DNA of 64,000 nt from Psychrobacter sp. PL19 (GTDB lineage Bacteria > Pseudomonadota > Gammaproteobacteria > Pseudomonadales > Moraxellaceae): positions 1,612,001 through 1,676,000 of the forward strand of contig NZ_JAGING010000001.1 in assembly GCF_017875835.1 (NCBI RefSeq), given 5' to 3'. This document shows positions 1 to 8,563 of the stretch, in pieces. The notes under the pieces were generated by a model that saw nothing but the letters and a program-made list of their open reading frames with translations, had not been told where the DNA came from and made no database searches. The position numbers and the translations under genes were made by a program. How positions within the stretch are numbered: the first letter of the stretch is position 1; each line of letters starts with the position of its first letter.

Positions 1-292
1 CAGTATTGAGATTGGCGACAAAATCGAGTCATTCTTAAAAGACTTAAATCTTAGCAGCATCGGTCACATCCGCCATAAAGGTGCCATGCTGGCTTTTGAA
101 TTAATTGACAGTGACGGTCAGCCAGATGCTGATGCCACTGCTAATCTAAAGCAGAAGTGCTTTGAGCAGGGTTTGTTGTTAGCATCTTGTGGTATGCATA
201 GCAACGCCATTCGTGTCATGGTGCCACTGACTGTTGAAGACGAAATACTTCAAGAAGGCCTCGATATTATTGGTACGTTATTGCAGGCCTAA
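1..292 (+). CDS. gabT: Class III aminotransferase, C-terminal end (4-aminobutyrate aminotransferase-like), 5' end outside window
   Basis: The frame is open from base 2 to the TAA at 290-292, so only about the last 96 residues are present. The segment GHIRHKGAMLAFELIDSDG matches the small C-terminal domain of class III PLP aminotransferases, where a glycine-rich 'R..G.M.AFEL' strand is conserved in GabT and PuuE. The PLP lysine lies upstream and cannot be seen. Family enzymes transfer the amino group of GABA or 5-aminovalerate to 2-oxoglutarate, giving a semialdehyde. The nearby APC permease and succinate-semialdehyde dehydrogenase support GABA use. Substrate is inferred from neighbours; an ornithine-type or other omega-aminotransferase remains possible. 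Confidence 0.72.
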   Translation, partial: SIEIGDKIESFLKDLNLSSIGHIRHKGAMLAFELIDSDGQPDADATANLKQKCFEQGLLLASCGMHSNAIRVMVPLTVEDEILQEGLDIIGTLLQA

Positions 293-626
293 TTTTTATA
301 AACGGTCTGAGCTCAGTTAATAAGTAATAATTGTAACTTAACAGTAAGGCTCTGATTTTAAATTTAAGTATCGTAACGGCGCCTTGCACGACAAGACGCC
401 GTTGTTGTCTGTGGTATTAGACGATAACCAAAGTAATCGTGCAAACCAACACAACAGGCAAATAAACAGAAATTGATAGATACGGAAAGATAACGATGAT
501 GGGCTATGCCCGAACAAACAAGCATGTAGCCAGATAAGCATTAAACCAGATAAGTATGATTGTGAATATTTATCTGGCTGAAGTGTCAAGGATGGACATG
601 GATGACACACGAACAAGGAGTAAGTT
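293..626. other. Intergenic region, gabT end to APC permease
   Basis: A 334-base stretch without a credible gene. It contains an imperfect hairpin at 375-403 (AACGGCG/CGCCGTT arms) with no clear T-run, and the repeated CCAGATAA motifs listed separately. An antisense reading frame at 338-802 runs into the permease gene and looks like a shadow. Confidence 0.5.
529..578. promoter_or_regulatory. Possible operator: three CCAGATAA motifs upstream of the permease gene
   Basis: GCCAGATAA (529-537) and CCAGATAAG (546-554) are direct copies. TTATCTGGC (570-578) is the exact inverse of the first. The cluster ends about 50 bases before the permease start codon, a usual place for an operator. No regulator is identified, so function is inference. 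Confidence 0.35.
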
Positions 627-2069
627 ATGTCTGGATTAAAAAAATCGTTGGGGACATTTGATATTATTGCTCTAGCGTTTGGTGCGATGGTAGGTTGGGG
701 CTGGGTAGTATTGGCTGGTGGCTGGATTATTGCTGCTGGAACTTGGGGCGCGATGTTAGCGTTCCTCTTAGGTGGTCTGGCAGTAATTTTGATCGGCGTC
801 ACTTATGCTGAGCTGGCCGCATCTATGCCCATTACGGGCGGTGAGCACACTTACACCCATAGGGCGTTAGGTGTCAACGTCTCCTTTATTTGCTCATGGA
901 GTATTCTGTTCGGTTACTTCTCCGTAGTGGCTTTCGAAGCGGTGGCGCTACCGACAGTAGTCGAATATTTTATCCCTAACTATAACCAAGGTTATCTATG
1001 GACCATCGCAGGCTGGGATGTCTATGCCACTTGGGTTGGGGTTGGGATGCTAGGGTCAGTGATTGTCACTTGGCTAAACATTCGTGGTATGGAAGTCAGT
1101 GCTTGGTTCCAAAAAACAGCAGTAGTTGGTATATTTTTGGTGGGTATATTACTGTTTATTGGTGCTGCACTATATAATCCTGCTACCTCAACTGCGGTAC
1201 AATCACCAGCGTTTATTGGCGGTGCAGCTGGGGTAATGGCAGTTATTGTCATGGTACCCTTTTTGTTTGTAGGCTTCGATGTAATTCCGCAAGCCGCTGA
1301 AGAGATCGATTTGACCCGTCCTAATATTGGTAAGTTTTTGATCATCTCAATAGTCATCGCAGTACTTTGGTATATCGCAGTCGCTTGGAGTGTTGGCACG
1401 ACGTTACCACTGATACAAGCAGAAGGTTCAACCTTAGCGACCGCTGATGCGATGACCAATGCTTGGAGCGGTAAGTGGGCGGGTGTTTTACTGGTGATCG
1501 GAGGGGTACTGGGTATTTTATCCAGTTGGAATGCCTTCTTAATTGGTGGTAGTCGTCTGCTGTATGCGATGTCCAAAGCCCGTATGTTACCGGCGTTTTT
1601 GAGTAAATTACATCCTAAGTACAATACGCCAGCCAACGCTATTTTACTCATTGGTGGTTTGGCGACCCTAGCACCATTATTTGGCCGCAAAATGCTGGTT
1701 TGGATTGTAGATGCCGGTGGCTTTGGTATTGTCATAGCTTATACTTGTGTGGCTATCTCTTTCTTAGTATTACGCTACCGCGAGCCTGATATGGTACGTC
1801 CGTTTAGAATACCAGCAGGTAAGCTCGTAGGTGTAGTCACTATCATTCTAAGCATTGGTCTATTGACCTTGTATATGCCAGGGATGCCTTCGGCGCTTAT
1901 CGGCATTGAGTGGTGGATCTTCCTCGGCTGGACTGTACTGGGGATTTCTTTATATGGCTATGCAAGAATCAAGTATCCAGGTACAAGCGAAGCTATCATG
2001 GCAGAAGAGCTACGTGAGTTAAAAATCGTCAATCAGCTGTGGTTAAAAGAAAATCCACCTAAAAAGTAA
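627..2069 (+). CDS. APC-family amino acid/polyamine permease
   Basis: A 480-residue inner-membrane transporter with about 12 hydrophobic segments and short cytoplasmic ends. The first membrane segment carries the glycine-rich FGAMVGWGW stretch typical of the amino acid-polyamine-organocation superfamily, whose unwound TM1 binds the substrate backbone. A strong ribosome site (AAGGAG) sits 6 bases before ATG 627. It lies between an aminotransferase of GABA type and a convergent semialdehyde dehydrogenase, so GABA, putrescine or a related amine is a reasonable but unproven substrate. A long hairpin terminator follows directly. Length is normal for the family and the frame is intact. Confidence 0.88.
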   Translation: MSGLKKSLGTFDIIALAFGAMVGWGWVVLAGGWIIAAGTWGAMLAFLLGGLAVILIGVTYAELAASMPITGGEHTYTHRALGVNVSFICSWSILFGYFSVVAFEAVALPTVVEYFIPNYNQGYLWTIAGWDVYATWVGVGMLGSVIVTWLNIRGMEVSAWFQKTAVVGIFLVGILLFIGAALYNPATSTAVQSPAFIGGAAGVMAVIVMVPFLFVGFDVIPQAAEEIDLTRPNIGKFLIISIVIAVLWYIAVAWSVGTTLPLIQAEGSTLATADAMTNAWSGKWAGVLLVIGGVLGILSSWNAFLIGGSRLLYAMSKARMLPAFLSKLHPKYNTPANAILLIGGLATLAPLFGRKMLVWIVDAGGFGIVIAYTCVAISFLVLRYREPDMVRPFRIPAGKLVGVVTIILSIGLLTLYMPGMPSALIGIEWWIFLGWTVLGISLYGYARIKYPGTSEAIMAEELRELKIVNQLWLKENPPKK

Positions 2070-2090
2070 ACCTATTTTAGGAGGAGACAG

Positions 2091-2138
2091 TGCAATAAAA
2101 AAAGCCTAGCGTTGAGACGCTAGGCTTTTTTTATTGCA
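2091..2138. terminator. Bidirectional rho-independent terminator, perfect 21-bp stem
   Basis: A perfect inverted repeat with 21-bp arms (2091-2111 and 2118-2138) and a 6-base loop. The GC core AGCCTAGCG is flanked by seven A/T pairs that give a U-run on either strand. It lies between convergent genes and can end both transcripts. Confidence 0.93.
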
Positions 2139-2161
2139 GTAAGAAGAATAAAACCTTGAAT

Positions 2162-3541
2162 CTATGCGCTGGTTCTATCGCGAATCAGCTTATAGTTTAG
2201 GAACTCAGTGATGCCAAGCGTACCAAGCTCGCGACCAAATCCTGAACGTTTAACGCCGCCAAACGGGATATTGGCTTCGCTACCAGAAGGTGTATTGATA
2301 TAGACCATACCTACTTCTAACTGCTCAGCAATCTCTGCTGCCAATGCCGAATCTTGAGTTTGGATAGAAGCGCCAAGACCGAAAGGCACGTCATTAGCAA
2401 TCTTGATAGCGTGCGCGACATCATGGGCTTTATAGATGACGGCAACAGGACCGAATAGCTCCTGACGATAGACATCCATTGAGTCATTGACATCGGCAAG
2501 TACTGCTGGCGCAAACCAAGCGCCAGGCTTATCTTTGACTATGCCGCCTTCAACTAGAACCGTAGCGCCAGCCTGTATCGCACCATCTAACTGCTTTTGC
2601 AGATTAACGGCAGCACTCTTTGATGACATCGGTCCAATAAAAGTATCTTCATTTAAGGGATCAGATAAAGTCATAGCTCGGACCGCATCGGTAAAGCCTT
2701 GTACAAACTTGTCATAGACAGCTTCAACGACAATTAAGCGCTTAGCAGCATTACAAGCTTGTCCTGTATTACCAAAACGACCTGTGATGGCGTCTGCTAC
2801 TGCCTTCTCTATATCAGCATCTGCTGCGACAATAAAGGGGTCTGAGCCGCCTAGTTCCAAAACAACTTTTTTGAGGGCGCTGCCTGCTTCTTTAGCGACG
2901 GCTGCACCAGCGCGCTCAGAACCTGTTAGTGACACACCCTGAACTCTACTATCTTGGATAATTGTTGCTGCTTGCTCATTGGTGGCGAAAATATTGTTAT
3001 AGACACCATCGGGTAAGCCGGCGTCTTTTAAAATCTCGACAATAACTTCTGCCGTCTTAGGGCACTGAGGAGCATGCTTTAAAATAATGGTATTGCCCGC
3101 CATAAAGTTTGGTGCGACGAAACGCGCTACCTGATAGTGGGGGAAATTCCATGGCATAATACCTAGCAATGCGCCGACTGGGAATTTCTCTACACTGGCT
3201 GAGCCTTGATCCACTTTAATCTCATCCGTTGCCAATAGCTGCTCGGCATTATCCGCATAGTAGCGATAGATATTAGCGACTAGACCGAGCTCTCCTTTAC
3301 CTTGGGCGACGGGTTTGCCCATTTCTGTAGTGATCATATCCGCCAGCTCATCTTGACGCTCAGTATAAATATCAGCAATTTTATGTAGTATTGCACTGCG
3401 CTCGCCGAGGGGCACTTGACGCCAGTCTTGAAAAGCATCGTCCGCTTTTTTGATCGCCTGCTGGATGTCTTGTTCATTCGCAGTAGGATAGGTGGCTTCA
3501 ACTTCGCCAGTTGCTGGGTTGGTTACTTGATATTCGCTCAT
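2162..3541 (-). CDS. gabD: NAD(P)-dependent succinate-semialdehyde dehydrogenase (GabD1/Sad-like)
   Basis: A 459-residue aldehyde dehydrogenase. The coenzyme loop MPWNFP is near residues 129-134, the SLTGS turn near 204-208, the general base Glu in LELGGSDP near 229, and the catalytic Cys in NTGQACNAAKR near 263. The short length and the GQAC-NAAKR variant fit the GabD1/Sad subgroup rather than the roughly 480-residue E. coli GabD. The enzyme oxidises succinate semialdehyde to succinate, the last step of GABA breakdown, which suits the gabT-like gene and permease on the opposite strand. AAGGAA stands just upstream of ATG 3541. Cytoplasmic and intact; the exact aldehyde is inferred. Confidence 0.87.
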   Translation of the reverse strand: MSEYQVTNPATGEVEATYPTANEQDIQQAIKKADDAFQDWRQVPLGERSAILHKIADIYTERQDELADMITTEMGKPVAQGKGELGLVANIYRYYADNAEQLLATDEIKVDQGSASVEKFPVGALLGIMPWNFPHYQVARFVAPNFMAGNTIILKHAPQCPKTAEVIVEILKDAGLPDGVYNNIFATNEQAATIIQDSRVQGVSLTGSERAGAAVAKEAGSALKKVVLELGGSDPFIVAADADIEKAVADAITGRFGNTGQACNAAKRLIVVEAVYDKFVQGFTDAVRAMTLSDPLNEDTFIGPMSSKSAAVNLQKQLDGAIQAGATVLVEGGIVKDKPGAWFAPAVLADVNDSMDVYRQELFGPVAVIYKAHDVAHAIKIANDVPFGLGASIQTQDSALAAEIAEQLEVGMVYINTPSGSEANIPFGGVKRSGFGRELGTLGITEFLNYKLIRDRTSA

Positions 3542-3615
3542 AAAAGTTCCTTGGGTTCAAAATCCGTTTTTGGTTATGTTTAAAAAGCTAATTGTAGAAC
3601 ACATAAATCTTGTTA

Positions 3616-3844
3616 CTATGCGTTGACCGCTGGCTGCTGCTGAGTAATACAATCAACATTTCCGCCGCCAAATACAATCTCTTTAGTACGTACTCCAACT
3701 ACCTGATGCCTAGGAAAGATTTTTTCAAGCTGCTGAATGGCTAAGTCATTATTTACATCATTATATTGCGGCACAATAATACCGTTGTTACAGATTAAAA
3801 AGTTGGCATAAGAGGCTATACAGACATCATTAGGATGATAAGCC
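3616..3844 (-). pseudogene. Agmatine deiminase C-terminal fragment
   Basis: About 75 residues read SYANFLICNNGIIVPQYND, then a segment ending GVRTKEIVFGGGNVDCITQQQP. These match the end of the agmatine deiminase (AguA, PAD_porph) family, including the GGGN..CIT.Q.P block with its catalytic cysteine. The upstream three quarters of a normal protein of about 350 residues is missing. Homology stops where the 140-bp repeat begins at 3845; the first 16 residues of the open frame are encoded by the repeat itself. No ribosome site is seen. It is therefore a broken gene. In context it suggests lost agmatine-to-putrescine metabolism next to GABA genes. Confidence 0.8.
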
Positions 3845-3984
3845 CTATAGTCAATGAAAAGTAATATCGATACATAACGTACTGCTGGCATACGTTTTTC
3901 TTGCTTGCTGTGCCTACGCAGACAGAGGCTACAAAAAGCTTATACCAGCAGTACCGTCGCGTTTTTAAGGTGTTTTAACTATAG
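3845..3984. repeat. 140-bp interspersed repeat, subfamily A, at a gene-fragment junction
   Basis: It begins and ends with CTATAG. Inside are inverted arms TACTGCTGGCATA and TATACCAGCAGTA around a core containing CTTGCTTGCTGTGC and CAGAGGCTACAAAAAG. Nearly identical 140-bp copies lie at 60913-61052 (same orientation) and 42891-43030 (opposite). There is no coding capacity, so it is a non-autonomous, MITE-like element. Both flanking genes are truncated at its edges. Confidence 0.9.
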
Positions 3985-4157
3985 GGTGTTTAAAAGATTT
4001 TATTGAAGGAAAAATTTTAATCCGCATTGATGAGATCACGTATCTATTAAATGAGGGCGACAGTTATGTCATTAATACCCACAATCCTCATACTTTTATC
4101 AATCCTAGTAATGCTATAACACGTATTATTAGTGCGCACACGCCAGCGACTTATTAA
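3985..4157 (+). pseudogene. C-terminal cupin fragment of an XRE/cupin-type transcriptional regulator
   Basis: The frame that stops at TAA 4155-4157 reads DFIEGKILIRIDEITYLLNE, then GDSYVINTHNPHTFINPSNA, then a tail ending ISAHTPATY. This is the cupin barrel end of HTH-XRE/cupin regulators, with G-D-S and the 'PH.F.NP' strand. The DNA-binding half is absent and the sequence enters the repeat at 3984 with no start codon of its own. Such regulators (PuuR type) often control putrescine/GABA genes, which fits the neighbours. It is a remnant and probably not translated. Confidence 0.68.
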
Positions 4158-4268
4158 GTCAAAATAAGTCAAAACACAGTACGGTTAATGGGAAGTGATA
4201 TTTTTAATTGATCCTACCAAAATAGGCAACAAGCTTCTTCTGTTAATAACCGTTGTTGTTAGCGTCTG

Positions 4269-5588
4269 CTATAAGCTTTCTTTGTTGATCGGTTCTGAAG
4301 CAGTAATTAGTTCAGACTTTTCTTTTACAGTTGGCGTTGTATTCTTTATAACGGCTTTACCCGCGAGTTCATTAACAGGTTTAGTCAGCTTTTTGGCTAT
4401 AGGTTTAAGGCGCTTTGTGAGCTTACGTGAAGAGTAGGTCGCGGTCCGAATGTTCTCTTCAGCGAGCGACTCATCATGTAACCCTTGATATACCGCAAGG
4501 GTCTCTTTAATCATTTCACGCATGGTAAATTTATTGGTCATCTCAGGTCGAGTAACGCTTTCTAACTGATTTCTCACGGCCTTACATAACGCTTGAGCGT
4601 TATATTTTTTGACCAATCCTTGCGGATATAATGGCTGTAGAATCTCGCTGAATGCAGCTTGATCCCAGCCAATGACTGGTGTACCCAGGTGAATCGCTTG
4701 TAAGGCGTTAATGCCGATAGACTCAGGCTCGTTGGCAAGTGCCATGACGATATTAGCTGCAGATAGCCATTCGCGCATGTCGTTACGCTTGCTACCGACA
4801 TAGGTAATACGCTCAGCAAGGTTGAGGGCAGTGGTACGCTGGCGGAAGTCTTCGTGAGCCACATCGCCATCTCGATGATCTTCATCCATAACGATAACGT
4901 GAATATTAGGAAATTGTTCTTGAAGATTACCTAAGATATCAATGAGCCATTCTTGACCGTATTCATTACCGATGACAGTCGGAAATACCAGCCATTTTTT
5001 GTGCTCAAGCTCAGGATATTCAGCAAAAGTATGTCGCAGCCAATAGACTGATGGATTGTGCCGGTAAGGATAACGGCGGGTATCGATACCGCGGTAGATA
5101 CGTTTGATCATCTTTGGGTCAACATCTTCAAGGCGTAGCCCTTTTTTTAGATAATTGGTGACACTATCAGATACCGTGATAATGGTATCGACATCGAGTA
5201 GCGCTTGTGAGTATTTATTAATGGGATAAAAGCCATACATGGTCGAGACCAGTTTTGGTGGCCGCTTAACTCGGGCACGCCGTAGTGCTAAATGCAGTAT
5301 CCAGGCTGGCGTTCGAGAATGTATATGAATGACGTCAGGGTTATATTGCTCAATGAGACGGCGTAGCGGCGCAATTTGTAGCAGGGACAACCAAGACTTT
5401 TTATTCATATATAACTGATGATATAGGTTGCCATCGCGCTCTAGGCGTCTAACCAAATCATTATCATCATCGGCACTAGAGATAATAATTGAAGTATGGT
5501 CATTTTTGACCAATGCGCGCCCAAGATGAAAGATACCGCGTTCGGATTCATCATGTTTCAAAGACGATAATAAGCGCATCACTTTCAT
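4269..5588 (-). CDS. GT4-family glycosyltransferase
   Basis: About 439 residues from ATG 5588; an upstream GTG at 5603 is open but less likely. The N-terminal half has an ESERG sugar/acceptor loop and the DVIHIHSRTPAW strand typical of GT4 retaining glycosyltransferases. The C-terminal Rossmann domain has ITYVGSKRNDMREWLSAANI followed by EPESIGINALQAIHLGTPVI, which holds the nucleotide-sugar binding E-x7-E pattern. The last 70 residues are basic and lysine-rich, perhaps for membrane contact. Expected to add a sugar to lipooligosaccharide or capsule on the cytoplasmic face; donor and acceptor are unknown. It stands alone, with the radical-SAM pair upstream. Confidence 0.8.
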   Translation of the reverse strand: MKVMRLLSSLKHDESERGIFHLGRALVKNDHTSIIISSADDDNDLVRRLERDGNLYHQLYMNKKSWLSLLQIAPLRRLIEQYNPDVIHIHSRTPAWILHLALRRARVKRPPKLVSTMYGFYPINKYSQALLDVDTIITVSDSVTNYLKKGLRLEDVDPKMIKRIYRGIDTRRYPYRHNPSVYWLRHTFAEYPELEHKKWLVFPTVIGNEYGQEWLIDILGNLQEQFPNIHVIVMDEDHRDGDVAHEDFRQRTTALNLAERITYVGSKRNDMREWLSAANIVMALANEPESIGINALQAIHLGTPVIGWDQAAFSEILQPLYPQGLVKKYNAQALCKAVRNQLESVTRPEMTNKFTMREMIKETLAVYQGLHDESLAEENIRTATYSSRKLTKRLKPIAKKLTKPVNELAGKAVIKNTTPTVKEKSELITASEPINKESL

Positions 5589-5793
5589 AATAGCGGTCGG
5601 CACCCGTTAGGTAATAAGTGGCTATTGTCAGGTAAAAAGCGATAAAACTCAACCTTAAGCAGGGGCTGAGGATGACAAATAGTTTTCAGTAGCGTCATAT
5701 TTAAACCCTAATTAGCATTTAGTTAGTAGTGCATGAGAAAAATTTAATAATAGATAAAATTCCGTAGTAAATAAAGGCTAATAATAAACAAAG

Positions 5794-6666
5794 CTAACGA
5801 CGTTTTTGTAAATGCTCTGCATCAGGAAGGAGTTGTTTTTCGCTTAAATATTTCCAATAACGCTGAGGTAAATACTGTCTATGCAAACGTGGGTTTTTGC
5901 GTTCTTTGATATTGACGTTAGTGAAGTAGCCTTGCCAAAACTGCTGATAGCGCTGTTCATCTACACTGTGCACGCTAGCAGGATTACGCAATACCGCATC
6001 ATCAAGGTTAGTTATAGTTTGTAAGTTGGCAGGACGAGACCGGGTGCTTTTACTTTTATCATAATAAACACCATAACCGCGGCTGAGATCATAAATCGCC
6101 CAGTGCTGATCCTGATAGCGCTGACGAAAATGCTCACCAATTAGTGGTAAGACATTGAAATCAGGTTCTACTCTAGCAAAATAGATATCATCATTGGTAT
6201 GCTCGAAGCGTACAAAGGCTTCCATTCGGTGCTTTTCACGGCCAACAGACTTGACGGTTTGTGCTAACTGTAAAACGTTTAGGTTGCCTAAGTCTTCCAT
6301 AACTGCTCGATCAGGATAGTCGATAGCGTACTTTACCACTTGGAATAAAGTTGTTCCGATATCCACTTTTTCAGATAATAAACCCCATAAAATCTGGCGC
6401 AACCCAGAACGCCCAATCAGATTATTGAGCTTAACCAGCACCCTTTGCGCTTTATCTGCCTCAGTTGCAACGCTGGTCGCATAATCTATTAATGAAGGTA
6501 CGTAGCAGTCATAAGCTGTTAGCTGGAGCGCTGTATTATGTTGAATTCTATGAGCATAGACATAAAATACCGCACTGAGCCACCCTTCAAAACTTGGCTC
6601 ATAAAGCACAATACTGGGCGTTAAATGACCAATAGGGTAAATCGTGTCTGGTAGCTGTTGTGACAT
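5794..6666 (-). CDS. TIGR03915/DUF4130-type protein, partner of the adjacent radical SAM protein
   Basis: A 290-residue cytoplasmic protein. It starts with LYEPSFEGWLSAVFYVY, the signature beginning of the TIGR03915 family, and ends with ERKNPRLHRQYLPQRYWKYL, the conserved DUF4130 end. This family almost always sits next to a TIGR03916 radical SAM protein, as here, and in some genomes it is fused to or paired with a uracil-DNA glycosylase. It is therefore thought to act in DNA repair or modification, but no reaction has been established that I know of. ATG 6666 is preceded by AGGATG. A degenerate repeat lies in the 220-base gap to the upstream partner gene. Confidence 0.85.
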   Translation of the reverse strand: MSQQLPDTIYPIGHLTPSIVLYEPSFEGWLSAVFYVYAHRIQHNTALQLTAYDCYVPSLIDYATSVATEADKAQRVLVKLNNLIGRSGLRQILWGLLSEKVDIGTTLFQVVKYAIDYPDRAVMEDLGNLNVLQLAQTVKSVGREKHRMEAFVRFEHTNDDIYFARVEPDFNVLPLIGEHFRQRYQDQHWAIYDLSRGYGVYYDKSKSTRSRPANLQTITNLDDAVLRNPASVHSVDEQRYQQFWQGYFTNVNIKERKNPRLHRQYLPQRYWKYLSEKQLLPDAEHLQKRR

Positions 6667-6740
6667 GGTTCATCCTAAAGTAGTCTTAAATATTCTACAC
6701 AGTCAGTACATTATTATAAACGACTCTCTTTCATTTTGAA

Positions 6741-6832
6741 CTGACTGTAGTGCTATATAGCGGACAAAAAATTTCTAGCCTACTGTGTGATTACGTCATT
6801 CCAGAGACTACAAAAATTTCTTTTAGCTATAG
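6741..6832. repeat. Degenerate copy of the interspersed repeat, subfamily C
   Basis: The reverse complement of about 6764-6823 reads GAAATTTTTGTAGTCTCTGG, then ATGACGTAATCACACAG, then GCTAGAAATTTTTT. It aligns closely with 17951-18006. CTGACTGTAG (6741-6750) and CTATAG (6827-6832) resemble the ends of the other copies. Exact borders are uncertain. Confidence 0.5.
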
Positions 6833-6886
6833 TGAACTTATTTTAAAAGGGTTCAGCTATGTCAGCTTTATCAAAGTAAGTCCTGA

Positions 6887-8155
6887 TTAAAATAAGGCCA
6901 ACTGGCCACTGCGCTGGTCTTTAAATTTAGTTTGCGTTTGTGCCAGCACATACTGGCGAAAGTTATCTCGGGTTAGATGCGCGAGATGTTCATTTTTACC
7001 CGTAGTAGCAATGAAGTATTTAGCACGGTTGACCGCCGCGCCCATCTTTTTTAAATGGTATAGAGTCAGCTGATTAAAATTACGTGCTTTGAGAATTTTT
7101 TTTGCAGTTTTGGTACCAATTCCCGGAATGCGTACGATCATCTCGTAAGACGCGGTCTGAATATTAACAGGGAAATGCTCGCGATGACGGATGGCCCATG
7201 CCAGTTTTGGGTCACAGTCTAGGTCCAAAAACGGCGAGTCAGGTTCAAGAATTTCATGAGCGCCAAAGCCATAAAAACGCATTAACCAGTCGGCTTGGTA
7301 CAGACGGTTTTCACGTACCATCGGCACTGGCGTGCCAATAGCAGGTAGGCGGCTATCCGCTAGCATCGGTACATAGCCTGAGTAGTAAACACGTTTGAGA
7401 TCATATTGTTTATAGAAATGACTCGATAACTGAATCACTTGTAGATCCGTCTCATTACTGGCACCGACGATCATCTGGCTAGTCTGACCTGCGGGTACAA
7501 ATTTGGGCGCTTTTTTATGAGTTTTACGACTCTCACGGATAGTAATAATTTCTTCTTTTATGGTTGCCATCGGCGCTTTTAATTGTTCATGCGACTTTTC
7601 TGGCGCCAGTAAAGCAAGGCCAGATTTGGTGGGTATTTCAATATTGACGCTTAAGCGATCCGCATACAGTCCAGCCTCTAGTAATAACTCTTTCGAGGCA
7701 CCAGGAATGGTTTTTAGATGAATATAACCGTTAAAGCGCTCACGGGTACGTAATATCTTTGCCACTTCAACCAGTCGCTCCATTGTATAGTCACCACTTT
7801 TAAAGATACCGGAGCTTAAGAATAAGCCTTCGATATAATTACGACGATAAAATTGCATGGTCAAATCAACCACTTCTTCGACACTAAATGCCGCGCGCGG
7901 TGTGTCGTTACTTTTTCTAGAAGTACAGTAAGCACAATCATAAATACAGTGATTGGTGAGCAAGATCTTAAGTAGACTGACACAGCGTCCATCTTCGGTA
8001 TAGCTGTGACAAATGCCTGACTGTGACGCATCGCCTAGACCGCCACCTTGGTTTTTACGAGTACCAGCGGAGGAAGAGCAAGAGACATCATACTTAGCCG
8101 CATCCGCTAAGATATTGAGTTTGCCCTGCAATCTTTCATAATTGATCGTTGCCAT
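6887..8155 (-). CDS. TIGR03916-type radical SAM protein linked to DNA repair/modification
   Basis: A 422-residue protein. The radical SAM cluster motif CIYDCAYC (Cys 70, 74, 77) binds a [4Fe-4S] cluster and S-adenosylmethionine. Extra conserved cysteines near residues 26, 49 and 58 precede it. A helix-hairpin-helix (RIPGIGTKTAKKIL, near 342-355) near the C terminus implies nonspecific DNA binding. This arrangement is the TIGR03916 family, paired with the TIGR03915 protein encoded downstream. The likely role is radical chemistry on a nucleic acid base, for repair or modification; the substrate is unknown. No strong ribosome site was seen before ATG 8155, but the N-terminal MATINYERLQGKL fits the family start. 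Confidence 0.88.
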   Translation of the reverse strand: MATINYERLQGKLNILADAAKYDVSCSSSAGTRKNQGGGLGDASQSGICHSYTEDGRCVSLLKILLTNHCIYDCAYCTSRKSNDTPRAAFSVEEVVDLTMQFYRRNYIEGLFLSSGIFKSGDYTMERLVEVAKILRTRERFNGYIHLKTIPGASKELLLEAGLYADRLSVNIEIPTKSGLALLAPEKSHEQLKAPMATIKEEIITIRESRKTHKKAPKFVPAGQTSQMIVGASNETDLQVIQLSSHFYKQYDLKRVYYSGYVPMLADSRLPAIGTPVPMVRENRLYQADWLMRFYGFGAHEILEPDSPFLDLDCDPKLAWAIRHREHFPVNIQTASYEMIVRIPGIGTKTAKKILKARNFNQLTLYHLKKMGAAVNRAKYFIATTGKNEHLAHLTRDNFRQYVLAQTQTKFKDQRSGQLALF

Positions 8156-8563
8156 AACTGGGGATTTACCAATTAATTTATGAAGGTTTATTTTATCAAA
8201 TATGTTGGTAAGTCATTGTAAATAAGAAAGAATCGAGAAAACAATGCGACAATTAGTGTCGTCCAGTAGCGGTTGTCAACACATAATAACAAACAAAAAA
8301 TAATTATTTTTACCCACGAAAAAAGGCCTTGAGTGATCAAGGCCTTTAGAATAATGCTAGAGCGTCATAAATGGCTGTATTTCCGCCAAATTGCGTCCGA
8401 TAGCTAGCTAATATAGTTATAATATTTTCAAAATAATTCGGGTTTGGCGAAAATATATTTCGTTTTTATCGTCATAATCCAATTGATGATAGGCCCAAGC
8501 AATAATAACTAAATAGTTCGGTGTCTAAGGTGCTATTAAAATAATCTATTAGATACTGTCAAA
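8156..8563. other. Intergenic region between the radical SAM gene and greA
   Basis: A 408-base AT-rich stretch. It holds the greA-side terminator at 8316-8347. The remaining sequence shows no open frame with family features and no clear RNA gene. Confidence 0.5.
8316..8347 (-). terminator. Rho-independent terminator downstream of greA
   Basis: Arms AAAGGCCTTGA (8322-8332) and TCAAGGCCTTT (8337-8347) form a perfect 11-bp stem with a 4-base loop. On the minus strand it is followed by a T-run. It lies about 215 bases past the greA stop, so the transcript would have a long 3' tail. Confidence 0.82.

Noticed and set aside
1022..1735. 237-residue open frame on the minus strand
   Set aside because: It lies wholly inside the APC permease gene in antisense, has low-complexity Ile/Pro/Thr-rich composition and no family features.
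3845..3984. Complete insertion sequence
   Set aside because: The element is only 140 bp and has no coding capacity; no transposase gene was found anywhere in the window.
4195..4437. 80-residue plus-strand hydrophobic frame
   Set aside because: It overlaps the C-terminal end of the glycosyltransferase gene in antisense; no ribosome site, no family.
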